Assembly: GCA_947644625.1 (NCBI GenBank) | Contig: CANRZY010000001.1 | Span: 1-64,000, forward strand | Direction of reading: 5' to 3' | DNA from: an uncultured Pseudoflavonifractor sp. | GTDB taxonomy: Bacteria > Bacillota > Clostridia > Oscillospirales > Oscillospiraceae | DNA: 64,000 nt | Shown: piece after piece, positions 34,590-42,596 of the stretch | Layout of the letters: every line of letters begins with the position of its first letter | How positions within the stretch are numbered: the first letter of the stretch is position 1 | Made by a program: the position numbers and the translations under genes | Notes under the pieces: model-generated | Told to the model about the DNA's origin: nothing | Seen by the model: only the letters and a program-made list of their open reading frames with translations | Databases searched by the model: none

Positions 34590-35399
34590 TCAATCATTGT
34601 CGGCGGAAGGAGCCCTTTGCCCTCCCCTTCTCCCTGTCTGCGGAAGCTCTTCCGCATAGGGCCTCCGGCGGTGCTCTATGGGCTCCCAAGCCGTCAGAGG
34701 GAGGCGCTGCATAGAGCCGAATATCCGCTCCTTCAGTCCCGGATACCGCTTTTCCAGCTCCCGGACCAGCTCCTTTACCTCCTGGCGCTTGGTATAGCCG
34801 TCGGCGGGGCAGGGATTTTTCACAATGGGCAGGGCGTTGCGTTTTGCCGCCCCCTGAACCATCCCCTCCCCACAGTAAAGAAGGGGTCTTATCTGGTTGA
34901 TCCCTGTCCTCGTCAGGTCGGTGACCGGCTGAAAACAGGAGATCCTCCCTTCATAAAAAAGGGAAAGAAAAAAGGTCTCCACCGCGTCATCGAAGTGATG
35001 ACCCAGGGCGATCTTACGGATCCCCCTCTCCACCAGGGCGTTATGAAGCGCCCCACGGCGCATTTTGGCGCACATGGAGCAGGGATTTTTCTCTTTCCTC
35101 AAATCAAAAACAATATGACTGATCTCCGTGGGGATCAGGGTAAAGGGCACATCCATGCTTTCGCAGTATTCCCGCAGGGGTCTAAAATCGGCAGGGGCTC
35201 TTCCCTCCGCCGCTCCCAGGTCCAGAGTGACGGCCTCCACGGTAAAGGGCTTGGGATAAAAAGCGGAGAGCTTGGCAAGCGCCGCCAGCGTCACCAGGGA
35301 GTCCTTTCCTCCGGAAACTCCCACCGCCACCCTGTCTCCCGGCTGGATCATGTCGTAGTCCTCCACACAGCGGCGGACCAGGGAGAGTATTTTTTCCAT
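34590..35399 (-). CDS. TtcA-family tRNA 2-thiolation protein
   Basis: 269 residues. PP-loop ATPase motif VAVGVSGGKDSLV near residue 26; Fe-S/thiolation Cys pair in KNPCSMCAKMRRG, further Cys in KNPCPADGYTKR; GHHFDDAVETFF. Matches the TtcA/TtuA-like group that thiolates C32 or related positions in tRNA. E. coli TtcA is longer (about 311). The C-terminal tail is Arg-rich. Transcribed alone. Confidence 0.85.
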   Translation of the reverse strand: MEKILSLVRRCVEDYDMIQPGDRVAVGVSGGKDSLVTLAALAKLSAFYPKPFTVEAVTLDLGAAEGRAPADFRPLREYCESMDVPFTLIPTEISHIVFDLRKEKNPCSMCAKMRRGALHNALVERGIRKIALGHHFDDAVETFFLSLFYEGRISCFQPVTDLTRTGINQIRPLLYCGEGMVQGAAKRNALPIVKNPCPADGYTKRQEVKELVRELEKRYPGLKERIFGSMQRLPLTAWEPIEHRRRPYAEELPQTGRRGGQRAPSADND

Positions 35400-35512
35400 C
35401 TTTTAGACCCCCAAAAATCAAAAATCAAAAGAGAGCATTCAAGCGATTATCAAAGAAAATAAGAGATTTTAATAGATTTCAACTTTCAAAACGAAAAAGT
35501 CTTAAAAATCCG

Positions 35513-35541
35513 TTGACAGGCTGGCACAGCGGTATTATAAT
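35513..35541 (+). promoter_or_regulatory. strong promoter of rplM-rpsI
   Basis: Perfect consensus TTGACA, 17 bp, TATAAT. Confidence 0.88.
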
Positions 35542-35543
35542 AC

Positions 35544-35577
35544 AAAACGCTCCGAACGTCCAGGTTCGGAGCGTTTT
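35544..35577 (+). promoter_or_regulatory. rplM leader hairpin (L13-leader-like)
   Basis: AAACGCTCCGAAC and GTTCGGAGCGTTT surround a short loop and are followed by TCC. The hairpin begins a few bases after the predicted start of transcription. A second small hairpin GCTCT...AGAGC follows. The position matches the L13 autoregulatory leader of Firmicutes; the hairpin could also act as an attenuator. Confidence 0.6.
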
Positions 35578-35629
35578 CCAGTGTAAAATCGCTCTTTTGA
35601 CTGAGAGCATAGGAATTGGAGGTTTCACC

Positions 35630-36061
35630 ATGTCCACTTTTATGGCAAACAAGGGCAACATCGTCCGCAAGTGGTACGTCCTTGACGCGGCCGACAAGCC
35701 CCTGGGCAAGACCGCTGTGATCGCCGCCGACCTGCTGCGGGGCAAGCGGAAGTGCGAGTACACCCCCCACGCCGACTGCGGGGACTACGTCGTCATCATC
35801 AACGCCGAAAAGGCGGTACTCACCGGCAAAAAGCTGGAGCAGAAGTATTACCGCCGTCATTCCGGCTGGGTGGGAGGCCTGAAGGAGACCCAGTACGCCA
35901 CCCTGATGAAGGAGAAGCCTGAGCTGGCTATGAAGCTGGCTGTCCGCGGCATGATGCCCCGGAACACCATCACCAAGGATTCCCTCTCCCGGCTCCACAT
36001 CTGCCGCGGCAGTGAGCACCAGTATGCCGCCCAGAAGCCCGAGCCCTGGACCATGGACTAA
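35630..36061 (+). CDS. rplM: 50S ribosomal protein L13
   Basis: 143 residues. MANKGNIVRKWYVLDAADKPLG, GDYVVIINAEKAVLTGKK and the C-terminal LSRLHICRGSEHQY region are typical L13. The start at 35630 lies after TTGGAGGTTTCACC; an internal Met five codons in is the usual position in other species. First gene of the conserved rplM-rpsI pair. Confidence 0.97.
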   Translation: MSTFMANKGNIVRKWYVLDAADKPLGKTAVIAADLLRGKRKCEYTPHADCGDYVVIINAEKAVLTGKKLEQKYYRRHSGWVGGLKETQYATLMKEKPELAMKLAVRGMMPRNTITKDSLSRLHICRGSEHQYAAQKPEPWTMD

Positions 36062-36075
36062 GGAGGTAACGGAAT

Positions 36076-36480
36076 ATGTATAAGAGCAAGAAGCCTTACC
36101 TGTACGGCACCGGCCGCCGGAAGTCCTCTGTGGCCCGGGTGCACCTGTTCCCCAACGGCACCGGCGCCATCACCATCAACGGCCGTGACATCGACGATTA
36201 TTTCGGCCTTGATACCCTGAAGCTCATCGTTCGCCAGCCCCTGGTCACCACCGACCTGATGGGTAAGGTGGACATTGATACCACCGTCTCCGGTGGCGGC
36301 GTTACCGGCCAGGCCGGCGCCATCCGTCACGGGATCGCCCGTGCCCTGCTGGAAATGAATCCCGAGTACCGTCCGGCTCTGAAAGCCGCCGGTTTCCTCA
36401 CACGGGATCCTCGTATGAAGGAGCGGAAGAAGTACGGCCTCAAAGCCGCCCGCCGCGCGCCTCAGTTCTCCAAGAGATAA
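36076..36480 (+). CDS. rpsI: 30S ribosomal protein S9
   Basis: 134 residues. [19 protein letters not shown] at the start, [20 protein letters not shown] in the middle and the basic C-terminus RRAPQFSKR that reaches the decoding site. GGAGG lies nine bases before the ATG. It follows rplM by 14 bases. Confidence 0.98.
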   Translation: MYKSKKPYLYGTGRRKSSVARVHLFPNGTGAITINGRDIDDYFGLDTLKLIVRQPLVTTDLMGKVDIDTTVSGGGVTGQAGAIRHGIARALLEMNPEYRPALKAAGFLTRDPRMKERKKYGLKAARRAPQFSKR

Positions 36481-36492
36481 TCTGTTCTATTC

Positions 36493-36527
36493 AGAGGTAC
36501 CACCCATTGGGTGGTACCTCTTTTTTG
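36493..36527 (+). terminator. terminator of rplM-rpsI
   Basis: AGAGGTACCACCCA and GGGTGGTACCTCT followed by TTTTT. Confidence 0.92.
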
Positions 36528-36652
36528 CGCCAAATGAAACAGCCTCTCTTTCCAGGCTGTTTCTATGCTATAAAAGGATACGATCAGGATTTCTGCCTCA
36601 GTTCCAGCCTGTGTTATGGCCTAAACACCCTTTAGTCCTTTCCAAAATTATG

Positions 36653-37837
36653 TCAACCAATCTCCCCGGTGAGATACCGCCAGGTATATTCGGCATGGAG
36701 GGCGGCGGCAATGGGAAGGGCCCTCTCATCCATATCCACATGGCCGTTATGGAGGGGGTATTGGGTGTGGGGGTCGTCGCTGCGGGTCCCCACGTAGGCG
36801 TAACAGCCGGGGACAGTAAGGAGGAACTCGGCAAAGTCGTCCCCACCCAGGGAGATGGGCCGGTCGGTAATGAGGGCCTGAGCGCCAAAAAGATCGGTCA
36901 CCACCTGCCCCGCCTCCTGGCAACCCAGGGCTGGATTAATGAGGGGGGTGGCGTAGTCGGTCCACTCCACCCGCGCAGTGCCGCCGTAGAGCCCGGCGGT
37001 CTGGGCGCAGAGGGCGTTCATCCAGTCCTGCACGTTCTTCCGGGTCTCGGTGGTCATAGCCCGGACGGTCCCCTCCAGCACGGCGTTTTCCGCCACAATG
37101 TTGTAGGCGTCTCCCGCCGTCAGCTTCCCCACCCCAATGACCAGGGGATCCACCGGGGAGGTGCGTCGGGTCACCAGAGCCTGGAGCCCCACCACGATCT
37201 GGCTGGCAATATAGAGCGCGTCCGTCCCCAGATGGGGGGTGGACACATGGGCAGCCTTGCCCTTAACAGTAATTTTAAAGTGGTCCACGCTGGCGTTGTT
37301 GGGGCCTTGCTTCACTCCAACCGTACCCACCGGAAGATCAGAGGCCACATGGACCCCAAAGACCCGGCCGGATCCCTCCAAAAGCCCCTCCCTCACAAAC
37401 ACACGGCCCCCATAGCCGATCTCCTCGGCGTGCTGGAAGAAGAGGCGGACCTCTCCGCCAAATTCAGCCCTATGGGCAAAGAGGAGCTTCGCCCCTCCCA
37501 GAAGTCCGGCGCCGTGGCAGTCGTGACCGCAGGCGTGCATAATCCCCTCCGCCTGGGAGCAATATGGCAGCTCCCGGTTCTCCTCCTGGATGGGCAGGGC
37601 GTCGATATCCGCCCGGAGGGTCATGACCCGATCTCCAGGCTTTTCCCCGTGAAAAATGGCGTAAACGCCGGAGCCATCCACCCGCTTATGGTCGGTAATG
37701 CCGATGGCGTCCAATTCTTTCTCGATCCGCTCGGCAGTCCAGAACTCCTGACGGCTCACCTCAGGGTGCATATGGAACTCCCGGCGCAGGGAAGAAAGAT
37801 AGGGAGCCAGGCCTCCCGCCTCTTTTCGAAACTCCAT
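36653..37837 (-). CDS. M20-family metallo-amidohydrolase (N-acyl-amino-acid hydrolase type)
   Basis: 394 residues. Cleaves an amide bond of N-acyl amino acids or related compounds. Metal-site motifs: LRADIDALPI, MHACGHDCHGA, QHAEEIGYGG and the C-terminal LGGDDFAEFL. The dimerisation domain begins at about 175 (GKAAHVSTPHLGTDAL). The start at 37837 is set by AAAGGAGGCTTTATC. It lies downstream of metNIQ after a terminator and a palindromic repeat. No promoter is obvious, so it may rely on read-through and could act on N-acyl-methionine or similar; this is inference. Confidence 0.9.
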   Translation of the reverse strand: MEFRKEAGGLAPYLSSLRREFHMHPEVSRQEFWTAERIEKELDAIGITDHKRVDGSGVYAIFHGEKPGDRVMTLRADIDALPIQEENRELPYCSQAEGIMHACGHDCHGAGLLGGAKLLFAHRAEFGGEVRLFFQHAEEIGYGGRVFVREGLLEGSGRVFGVHVASDLPVGTVGVKQGPNNASVDHFKITVKGKAAHVSTPHLGTDALYIASQIVVGLQALVTRRTSPVDPLVIGVGKLTAGDAYNIVAENAVLEGTVRAMTTETRKNVQDWMNALCAQTAGLYGGTARVEWTDYATPLINPALGCQEAGQVVTDLFGAQALITDRPISLGGDDFAEFLLTVPGCYAYVGTRSDDPHTQYPLHNGHVDMDERALPIAAALHAEYTWRYLTGEIG

Positions 37838-37862
37838 GATAAAGCCTCCTTTAAAAAATAAT

Positions 37863-37933
37863 GTAGGGGAGGAGCTTTCCCCTCCCGTAGGAAATGACCG
37901 ATCCTGAACGGGAGGGGAAAGCCCCTCCCCTAC
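37863..37933. repeat. GTAGGGG...CCCCTAC palindromic element, 71-base copy
   Basis: Arms GTAGGGGAGGAGCTTTCCCC and GGGGAAAGCCCCTCCCCTAC pair with about one mismatch, giving a 25-bp stem with CCCG/CGGG. It lies between metQ and the M20 gene. Confidence 0.75.
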
Positions 37934-37939
37934 GATCCC

Positions 37940-37970
37940 GAAAAAAGAGGCGGGCAAAGCCCGCCTCTCT
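37940..37970 (-). terminator. terminator of metNIQ
   Basis: Minus-strand AGAGGCGGGC-TTT-GCCCGCCTCT followed by TTTTT. Confidence 0.9.
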
Positions 37971-37981
37971 CTGTTTTTCTC

Positions 37982-38794
37982 TTAATACTCGAAGGCGGGG
38001 ATATAAAGTCCCTTAAAAATCTCCTCAATGGCCTTGGCAGTCTCTGCGGTTTGATAAGCATTCAAAACCTTTTGGTAGGTCTCATTCTCCAGATCGGCGG
38101 TCCGCACGGCAATAATGTTGATATAGGGGTTATCACTGCCCGGCTCTACCTGCTCGGTATAGATGGCGTCGTCCAGGCTCAGACCGTTATCCGAGGCGTG
38201 AGCGCCGTTAACGAAAGCAGCGGCCACATCGGGAATGGCGGAGGCGGTGTAGGCGGCCTCCATCTCCACGAACTCCAGGTTCAGGGGGTTGGAGGTGACG
38301 TCCTTCTGTTCGGGGGTGTAGCCTGCGGCAGGGTCCACCTCAATGAGTCCAGCCGACTCCAGGATCTTATAGCAGCGGCCCCCGTTGGTAGCGTCGGAGG
38401 GAAGGGCGATCTTGTCCCCCTCCTTGATCTGGCTGACGTCGGTGATCTTGTCGGAGTAGAGGGACAAGGGCGCGATGATGGTGTCGCCCAGCACAGAGAG
38501 CTCAAAGCCCATATCGGCAATCTCTTTATTAAGGTAAGCCTTATGCTGGAAGGCGTTCATATCGATCTCCCCGGCGTTCAGGGCGTCGTTGGGCATATTG
38601 TAGGCGGTATACTCCACCATCTCGCATTTGATGTTATCCTTCTCCAGCAGCTTGTTGACGGTATCCCACTGCTCATTGTTTGAGCCCACTACACCCACCT
38701 TCACCACGGCGGCTTCCTTCTTTCCGCCGCAGGCAGCAAGGGACAGGGTGAGCAGAGCGGCAAGGGACAGGGTCAGGATCTTTTTGATTTTCAT
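37982..38794 (-). CDS. metQ: methionine-binding lipoprotein of the MetNIQ ABC importer
   Basis: 270 residues. Signal peptide with lipobox LAAC (MKIKKILTLSLAALLTLSLAAC), so anchored outside the membrane by a lipidated Cys. NlpA-family features: VKVGVVGSNNEQWDTV, AFQHKAYLN, IALPSDATNGGR and NPYINIIAVR. It would bind methionine or its derivatives and deliver them to MetI. Third gene of metN-metI-metQ. Confidence 0.93.
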   Translation of the reverse strand: MKIKKILTLSLAALLTLSLAACGGKKEAAVVKVGVVGSNNEQWDTVNKLLEKDNIKCEMVEYTAYNMPNDALNAGEIDMNAFQHKAYLNKEIADMGFELSVLGDTIIAPLSLYSDKITDVSQIKEGDKIALPSDATNGGRCYKILESAGLIEVDPAAGYTPEQKDVTSNPLNLEFVEMEAAYTASAIPDVAAAFVNGAHASDNGLSLDDAIYTEQVEPGSDNPYINIIAVRTADLENETYQKVLNAYQTAETAKAIEEIFKGLYIPAFEY

Positions 38795-38832
38795 AATGAA
38801 TTCCTCCTATTTCCTTTTCAGGGATCACAAAT

Positions 38833-39510
38833 TTAATGGGTCGCTTTCTCTGCAATGCGGTTGCCCGCAGCCTGAATGATACTGACCATGATCAGAATGA
38901 TGATAATGACCGTATAGGCTACATCCATCTGCCGCCGCAGGCCGTATGTAATGGCGAAGTTGCCCAGGCCGCCCGCGCCAATGGCTCCCGCCATGGCGGT
39001 AAAGCCGATCAGGGAGACCAGAGTAATGGTCCCGCCCCGGACAATGCCGGGAACGCTTTCCTTCAAATAGACCCGCCACAGGATGTCCCAGGGCGAACAG
39101 CCCATGGAGGCGGCGGCCTCCACCAAACCGGGTGAGACTTCCGACATGGCGCTTTCCACCTGTCGGGCAAAGAAGGGAACCGTCCCGAAAAGTAAGGGGA
39201 TGATGGCTCCCTTCACCCCTGACGCGGTACCGATCACCAGCCGGCTCAGGCCCAGCATGATAATAGCCAGCAGAATGAAGGGGATAGAGCGGAACAAGTC
39301 AATGACCTTTCCCACCACAAGGCTCACAAAGCGGTTTTGCAGCACCCCTCCCGGCTTACAGGCCACCACTGTTACGCCCAGGACCAGACCCAGAAGAAAA
39401 GATATGGGGGCGGAGATCAAAAGCATCTGCATGGTCTCCACAACCGCCTTCCAGAGAAGGTCCGGCTTACTCATCACATTTGGGATGATGGAATTCAAAA
39501 ACTCAGCCAC
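38833..39510 (-). CDS. metI: methionine ABC transporter permease
   Basis: 225 residues with five predicted membrane segments. VIDLFRSIPFILLAIIMLGLSR is typical of MetI and its relatives; EAAASMGCSPWDILWRVYLKE is the EAA loop that contacts MetN. It overlaps the end of metN by 8 bases, indicating translational coupling. Confidence 0.94.
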   Translation of the reverse strand: MAEFLNSIIPNVMSKPDLLWKAVVETMQMLLISAPISFLLGLVLGVTVVACKPGGVLQNRFVSLVVGKVIDLFRSIPFILLAIIMLGLSRLVIGTASGVKGAIIPLLFGTVPFFARQVESAMSEVSPGLVEAAASMGCSPWDILWRVYLKESVPGIVRGGTITLVSLIGFTAMAGAIGAGGLGNFAITYGLRRQMDVAYTVIIIILIMVSIIQAAGNRIAEKATH

Positions 39511-40537
39511 GCTTCAACACCTCCACCATCACATTTTTCTCACTCAAGTAACCAATGGCCTCGGCGACTCTGTCTCCGCTGATAATGGCTACCAGACCGC
39601 CCAGGGGTTGACCGTCGATGATCTCCACATTGCTGAACACAATGCTCACATCCACGTCAAAGCGGCGGGATATCTCGGAGATGGTGGCCTCGCTGGTGTT
39701 GCTTTGGCTGTAGTTGAGCCGGGCCACGATCTCCCCAGTCTTTACGGCCACCAGAGGATCCCCCGCAGCGATAAGCTCGTCGATCTTGCTCAGGTTGGAG
39801 GTGGTGGCGATAAAGGAACGGGTCACCGGCTGCTGGGGATTGGCAAAGACGTCAAACACCGCTCCCTCCTCCACCACATGGCCACCGTCCATCACCGCTA
39901 CCTTGTGGCAGATCTCCTTGACCACTGCCATCTCGTGGGTAATGACCACCACGGTGATCCCTGTCTTTTGATTGATATCCTTAATCAGGCGCAGGATGGA
40001 CTGAGTAGTCTGGGGATCCAGGGCAGAGGTGGCCTCATCACAAAGCAGCACCTTGGGATCGCTGGCCAGGGCCCTTGCAATGGCCACCCGCTGCTTCTGA
40101 CCGCCGGAGAGTTGGGAGGGGTAGGATCCCGCCTTGTCGGGCAGATCCACCAGCTCCAGAAGCTCCTTTACCTTGGCGGCGGTTGCCTCCCTGGAAAGTC
40201 CGGTCCCCTTCAGGGGAAAGGCTACGTTCTCGGCTACGGTGCGGGAGGGCATCAGGTTGAACTGCTGGAAGATCATGCTGATCTTCTTCCGCTCCTGACG
40301 CAGCTCCCGCGACCGCATTCGCGTCAGCTCCCGGCCATCCACCGTCACTGTCCCGGCGGTAGGCTTCTCCAGCAGGTTGATACACCGGACCAGGGTGGAC
40401 TTGCCCGCCCCGGAATAGCCGATGATGCCAAAGATCTCGCCGGGTGCGATATGTAACGTCACATCCTGCACGGCGTGGACTCCGGTGTCCTCGCTGCCAA
40501 AGGTTTTGCTGACATGGTCCAATTTGATCACGTTCAT
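39503..40537 (-). CDS. metN: methionine ABC transporter ATP-binding protein
   Basis: 344 residues. ATPase domain: Walker A GYSGAGKST, Q-loop MIFQQFNLM, signature LSGGQKQRVAIARAL, Walker B VLLCDEATSALDP, switch VITHEM. The C-terminal NIL domain (about 265-344, IVFSNVEIIDGQPLGGLVA) binds methionine for transinhibition in this family. Start taken as ATG at 40537; GAGGGA directly abuts it, so the GTG two codons later is a realistic alternative. First gene of the operon, behind the methionine-rich leader and terminator. Confidence 0.95.
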   Translation of the reverse strand: MNVIKLDHVSKTFGSEDTGVHAVQDVTLHIAPGEIFGIIGYSGAGKSTLVRCINLLEKPTAGTVTVDGRELTRMRSRELRQERKKISMIFQQFNLMPSRTVAENVAFPLKGTGLSREATAAKVKELLELVDLPDKAGSYPSQLSGGQKQRVAIARALASDPKVLLCDEATSALDPQTTQSILRLIKDINQKTGITVVVITHEMAVVKEICHKVAVMDGGHVVEEGAVFDVFANPQQPVTRSFIATTSNLSKIDELIAAGDPLVAVKTGEIVARLNYSQSNTSEATISEISRRFDVDVSIVFSNVEIIDGQPLGGLVAIISGDRVAEAIGYLSEKNVMVEVLKRG

Positions 40538-40634
40538 TCCCTCTTTCTCAAAGTGGGCTATATGGACAGGACCGGCGGGTACCTTGGCCCTACAACTCAA
40601 TCGGCGCGTCTGGGAGGCCTCGCCCTACAGGGGC

Positions 40635-40672
40635 AAAACAAAAGCGGGAAGCGCTTACGCGCTTCCCGCTTC
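40635..40672 (-). terminator. attenuator terminator upstream of metNIQ
   Basis: Minus-strand AGCGGGAAGCGCG-TA-AGCGCTTCCCGCT followed by TTTGTTTTG. The 5' arm can pair instead with the end of the leader ORF (GCGCGCCTCCGC). Confidence 0.88.
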
Positions 40673-40699
40673 CTGAAACCAGCCAAAAGCCGTGATTTC

Positions 40700-40792
40700 T
40701 CAGAATTTCCATGCGGAGGCGCGCAAAATCGTGGGCATCGGCATCATCGCCATGTCCATTCCCCGCATCATCATGCCATAACCGTGTGTCAT
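40700..40792 (-). CDS. methionine-rich leader peptide of the metNIQ attenuator
   Basis: A 30-codon ORF missing from the ORF track. It starts MTHGY, continues GMMMRGMDMAMMPMP, and ends TILRASAWKF then TGA. Nine Met in total, eight within codons 7-19. AAGGAGG precedes the ATG by ten bases. Three RNA arms are visible: GGAGGCGCGC at the ribosome site (1), GCGCGCCTCC in codons 23-27 (2), GCGGGAAGCGCG of the terminator (3). 1:2 is a perfect 10-bp match, 2:3 is the antiterminator, and 3 with its partner forms the terminator. Stalling on Met codons would leave arm 2 free to block termination. Regulation is inferred; ORF and arms are seen. Confidence 0.85.
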   Translation of the reverse strand: MTHGYGMMMRGMDMAMMPMPTILRASAWKF

Positions 40793-40832
40793 GATCGGCG
40801 CGCCTCCTTCCTGAGTGAAATGATTTTTTGTT

Positions 40833-40861
40833 ATACTACCATCTCGGTCCTGTTTTGTCAA
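40833..40861 (-). promoter_or_regulatory. promoter of the metNIQ leader
   Basis: TTGACA, 17 bp, TAGTAT on the minus strand, about 40 bases before the leader-peptide ATG. Confidence 0.75.
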
Positions 40862-40883
40862 TAGGAAATTTTCACGCAGGCCT

Positions 40884-42368
40884 TCAACCCTTGGAAATGG
40901 TAAAGATAGCCGTAGGGCCGTCGGCGCCGCCGATGGCCTCCAGAGCGGCCTCCTCCCCCATCTCAGCCGCCATCATTTCCATAAGATCCACCACGTTGGC
41001 CCCGGCGGGAGGCTCGGTGGCGGGAGCGGTCTGACCCTGGGCGTAGCTGCCGCTCATGGTCAGCTCCATGGTCATAAGCCCCGCCGCGTCCATGTGCATC
41101 TCCGCCATCATCTGGTCTTTGTCGTCCATAGAGGTGGTCATATCCATGGAAACGGTCATGCCCTCCTCCTGGGCCTCCATAGCCATACCAATGACATAGG
41201 CCGTCACAGTGTCCTGCTTCATGGTCATGGTAAGGACTAAAGTGACGGTGACGCCGTTCTCCTCCAGCTCCAGCACAGCGGTGTAGTCGTCCTCTTCCTT
41301 CAAAAAGCCCTCATCGGAAACGGCGGCTACCACGTCCTCCACCGTACTCTTCACCGTGTCATAAGCAGCAGTGGAATCGGTAAGAGACAGCGTGGAGAGA
41401 GATTGCTTCACAAGGGCGGTGTAATCCAACTCTTTGGCGGCGGCCATAAGCTGGGTCCAGTCCATTCCCATCTGCTCCATCATAGCGGCCATATCCATCT
41501 TATACCAGTCTTCCCCGTTCATGCCGGCGGCGGCCATAAGTTCCCCCTTCATATTCATGTAAAGGGTCCCCAGGCCCATATCGCCCCGCATGGAAAGGTC
41601 AACGCCCTCATTTTTGAGGGCGTCCAGCATGGCCTCGTCCTCCGCGGACAGGCTTACCTCCTCCCCGGTCAGCAGAGATACGCTCTTGATAAGCTGGGAA
41701 AGATCCATTTTCATGTTCATATCCATGCTGAGCTTCGCGCTGTCCTGCATCGTGCCCTCCAGAGAGCCGTTCAGGGTCATGGGCATGGCCATCATGGTCA
41801 TGTTGGCATCAAAGTCGGCCTTCATATCCCAAACGCCTTCGTTATACTTTTTGGAGTAGTCCATCAGCTTCTCCAGATAGGTGAAGCTCTTGCCCTCCAG
41901 AGCGTTGTCCACCACCTTGTCGGTATCCACGATGATGGCGGTGGACCTCGCCTGGTCCCAGCCCACAGCGCAGCCAAAGGCCTGGGCTGCAAAGCGGACA
42001 GGGACATAGGTCCGCCAGGTGGCGGAGTCCACATAGGGAGCCACATCCATAGTGATGGGGGTGGTTGTCTCCCCTTCGGTAACGGTGGCAGTGGCCTCGT
42101 TCAGGGTCATAGTGAGGGTCTTGCCGTTCCTGGCGGCGGTAATAACGCTTCCCTCGCTGGAGACCTCCGCGCCCATGGCCTCAAAGACGGCCCGGAAGGG
42201 CAGGAAGGTGCGCTGGTCCCTCACCTGGGGCACAGCGTCGGTAAAGCTCAGGGGAGCGCCGTCCAACTGGACGGTGATTGCCGTCTCCCCGGCGGCCAGG
42301 GCGGCGGTGGCGCCCAGCAAAGCCCCGGCCATGCCCAGGGCCAACAGCCAACGGATCGTTTTTTTCAT
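40884..42368 (-). CDS. secreted stalk-domain protein, Met-rich, with a GGADGPTAIF tail
   Basis: 494 residues. Signal peptide (MKKTIRWLLALGMAGALLGATAALAAG), then a copper-amine-oxidase N-terminal stalk domain at about 30-150 (TFLPFRAVFEAMGAEV and TYVPVRFAAQAFGCAVGWD). The remaining 330 residues are unusually rich in Met, with segments such as MTMMAMPMTLNG and MAAMMEQMGMDW, and resemble lipoprotein-like DUF6612-type folds only loosely. The extreme C-terminus carries IGGADGPTAIFT, a string known from the beta subunit of sodium-pumping decarboxylases. Function unknown. Start at 42368 after AGGAGGGATCC. Confidence 0.85.
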   Translation of the reverse strand: MKKTIRWLLALGMAGALLGATAALAAGETAITVQLDGAPLSFTDAVPQVRDQRTFLPFRAVFEAMGAEVSSEGSVITAARNGKTLTMTLNEATATVTEGETTTPITMDVAPYVDSATWRTYVPVRFAAQAFGCAVGWDQARSTAIIVDTDKVVDNALEGKSFTYLEKLMDYSKKYNEGVWDMKADFDANMTMMAMPMTLNGSLEGTMQDSAKLSMDMNMKMDLSQLIKSVSLLTGEEVSLSAEDEAMLDALKNEGVDLSMRGDMGLGTLYMNMKGELMAAAGMNGEDWYKMDMAAMMEQMGMDWTQLMAAAKELDYTALVKQSLSTLSLTDSTAAYDTVKSTVEDVVAAVSDEGFLKEEDDYTAVLELEENGVTVTLVLTMTMKQDTVTAYVIGMAMEAQEEGMTVSMDMTTSMDDKDQMMAEMHMDAAGLMTMELTMSGSYAQGQTAPATEPPAGANVVDLMEMMAAEMGEEAALEAIGGADGPTAIFTISKG

Positions 42369-42401
42369 AAGGATCCCTCCTGTGGTTCATAAGATACCGC
42401 C

Positions 42402-42430
42402 ATTATAGACCCTTCTTCCTTGAAATGCAA
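42402..42430 (-). promoter_or_regulatory. promoter of the stalk-domain protein gene
   Basis: TTGCAT, 17 bp, TATAAT on the minus strand. Confidence 0.7.
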
Positions 42431-42526
42431 GAAAGGGAAGGATATACCAGGAGAATTGTCCTTTTTGAACAAAAAGGACATCCCGCCCCAGGGGGCGGGT
42501 ACCGCCGGGGATCTTCGCCCAATGGA

Positions 42527-42574
42527 TTGCAATTTTTGGAAAAGCAGTGTAAAATAATATAATCTGTTTTACAC
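42527..42574 (+). promoter_or_regulatory. promoter of the PNP operon with an inverted repeat
   Basis: TTGCAA, 17 bp, TAAAAT (42527-42555). GTGTAAAA and TTTTACAC (42547-42574) form an inverted repeat around the -10 and start region, a plausible operator. Confidence 0.6.
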
Positions 42575-42596
42575 TTTGGAAAGGACGGTCCCTCCT

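Noticed and set aside
40538-40860. SAM (S-box) riboswitch before metN
   Set aside because: Searched by eye for the S-box core (GAUGAAACCCGGCAACC-like); absent. The leader-peptide ORF and terminator explain the region better.
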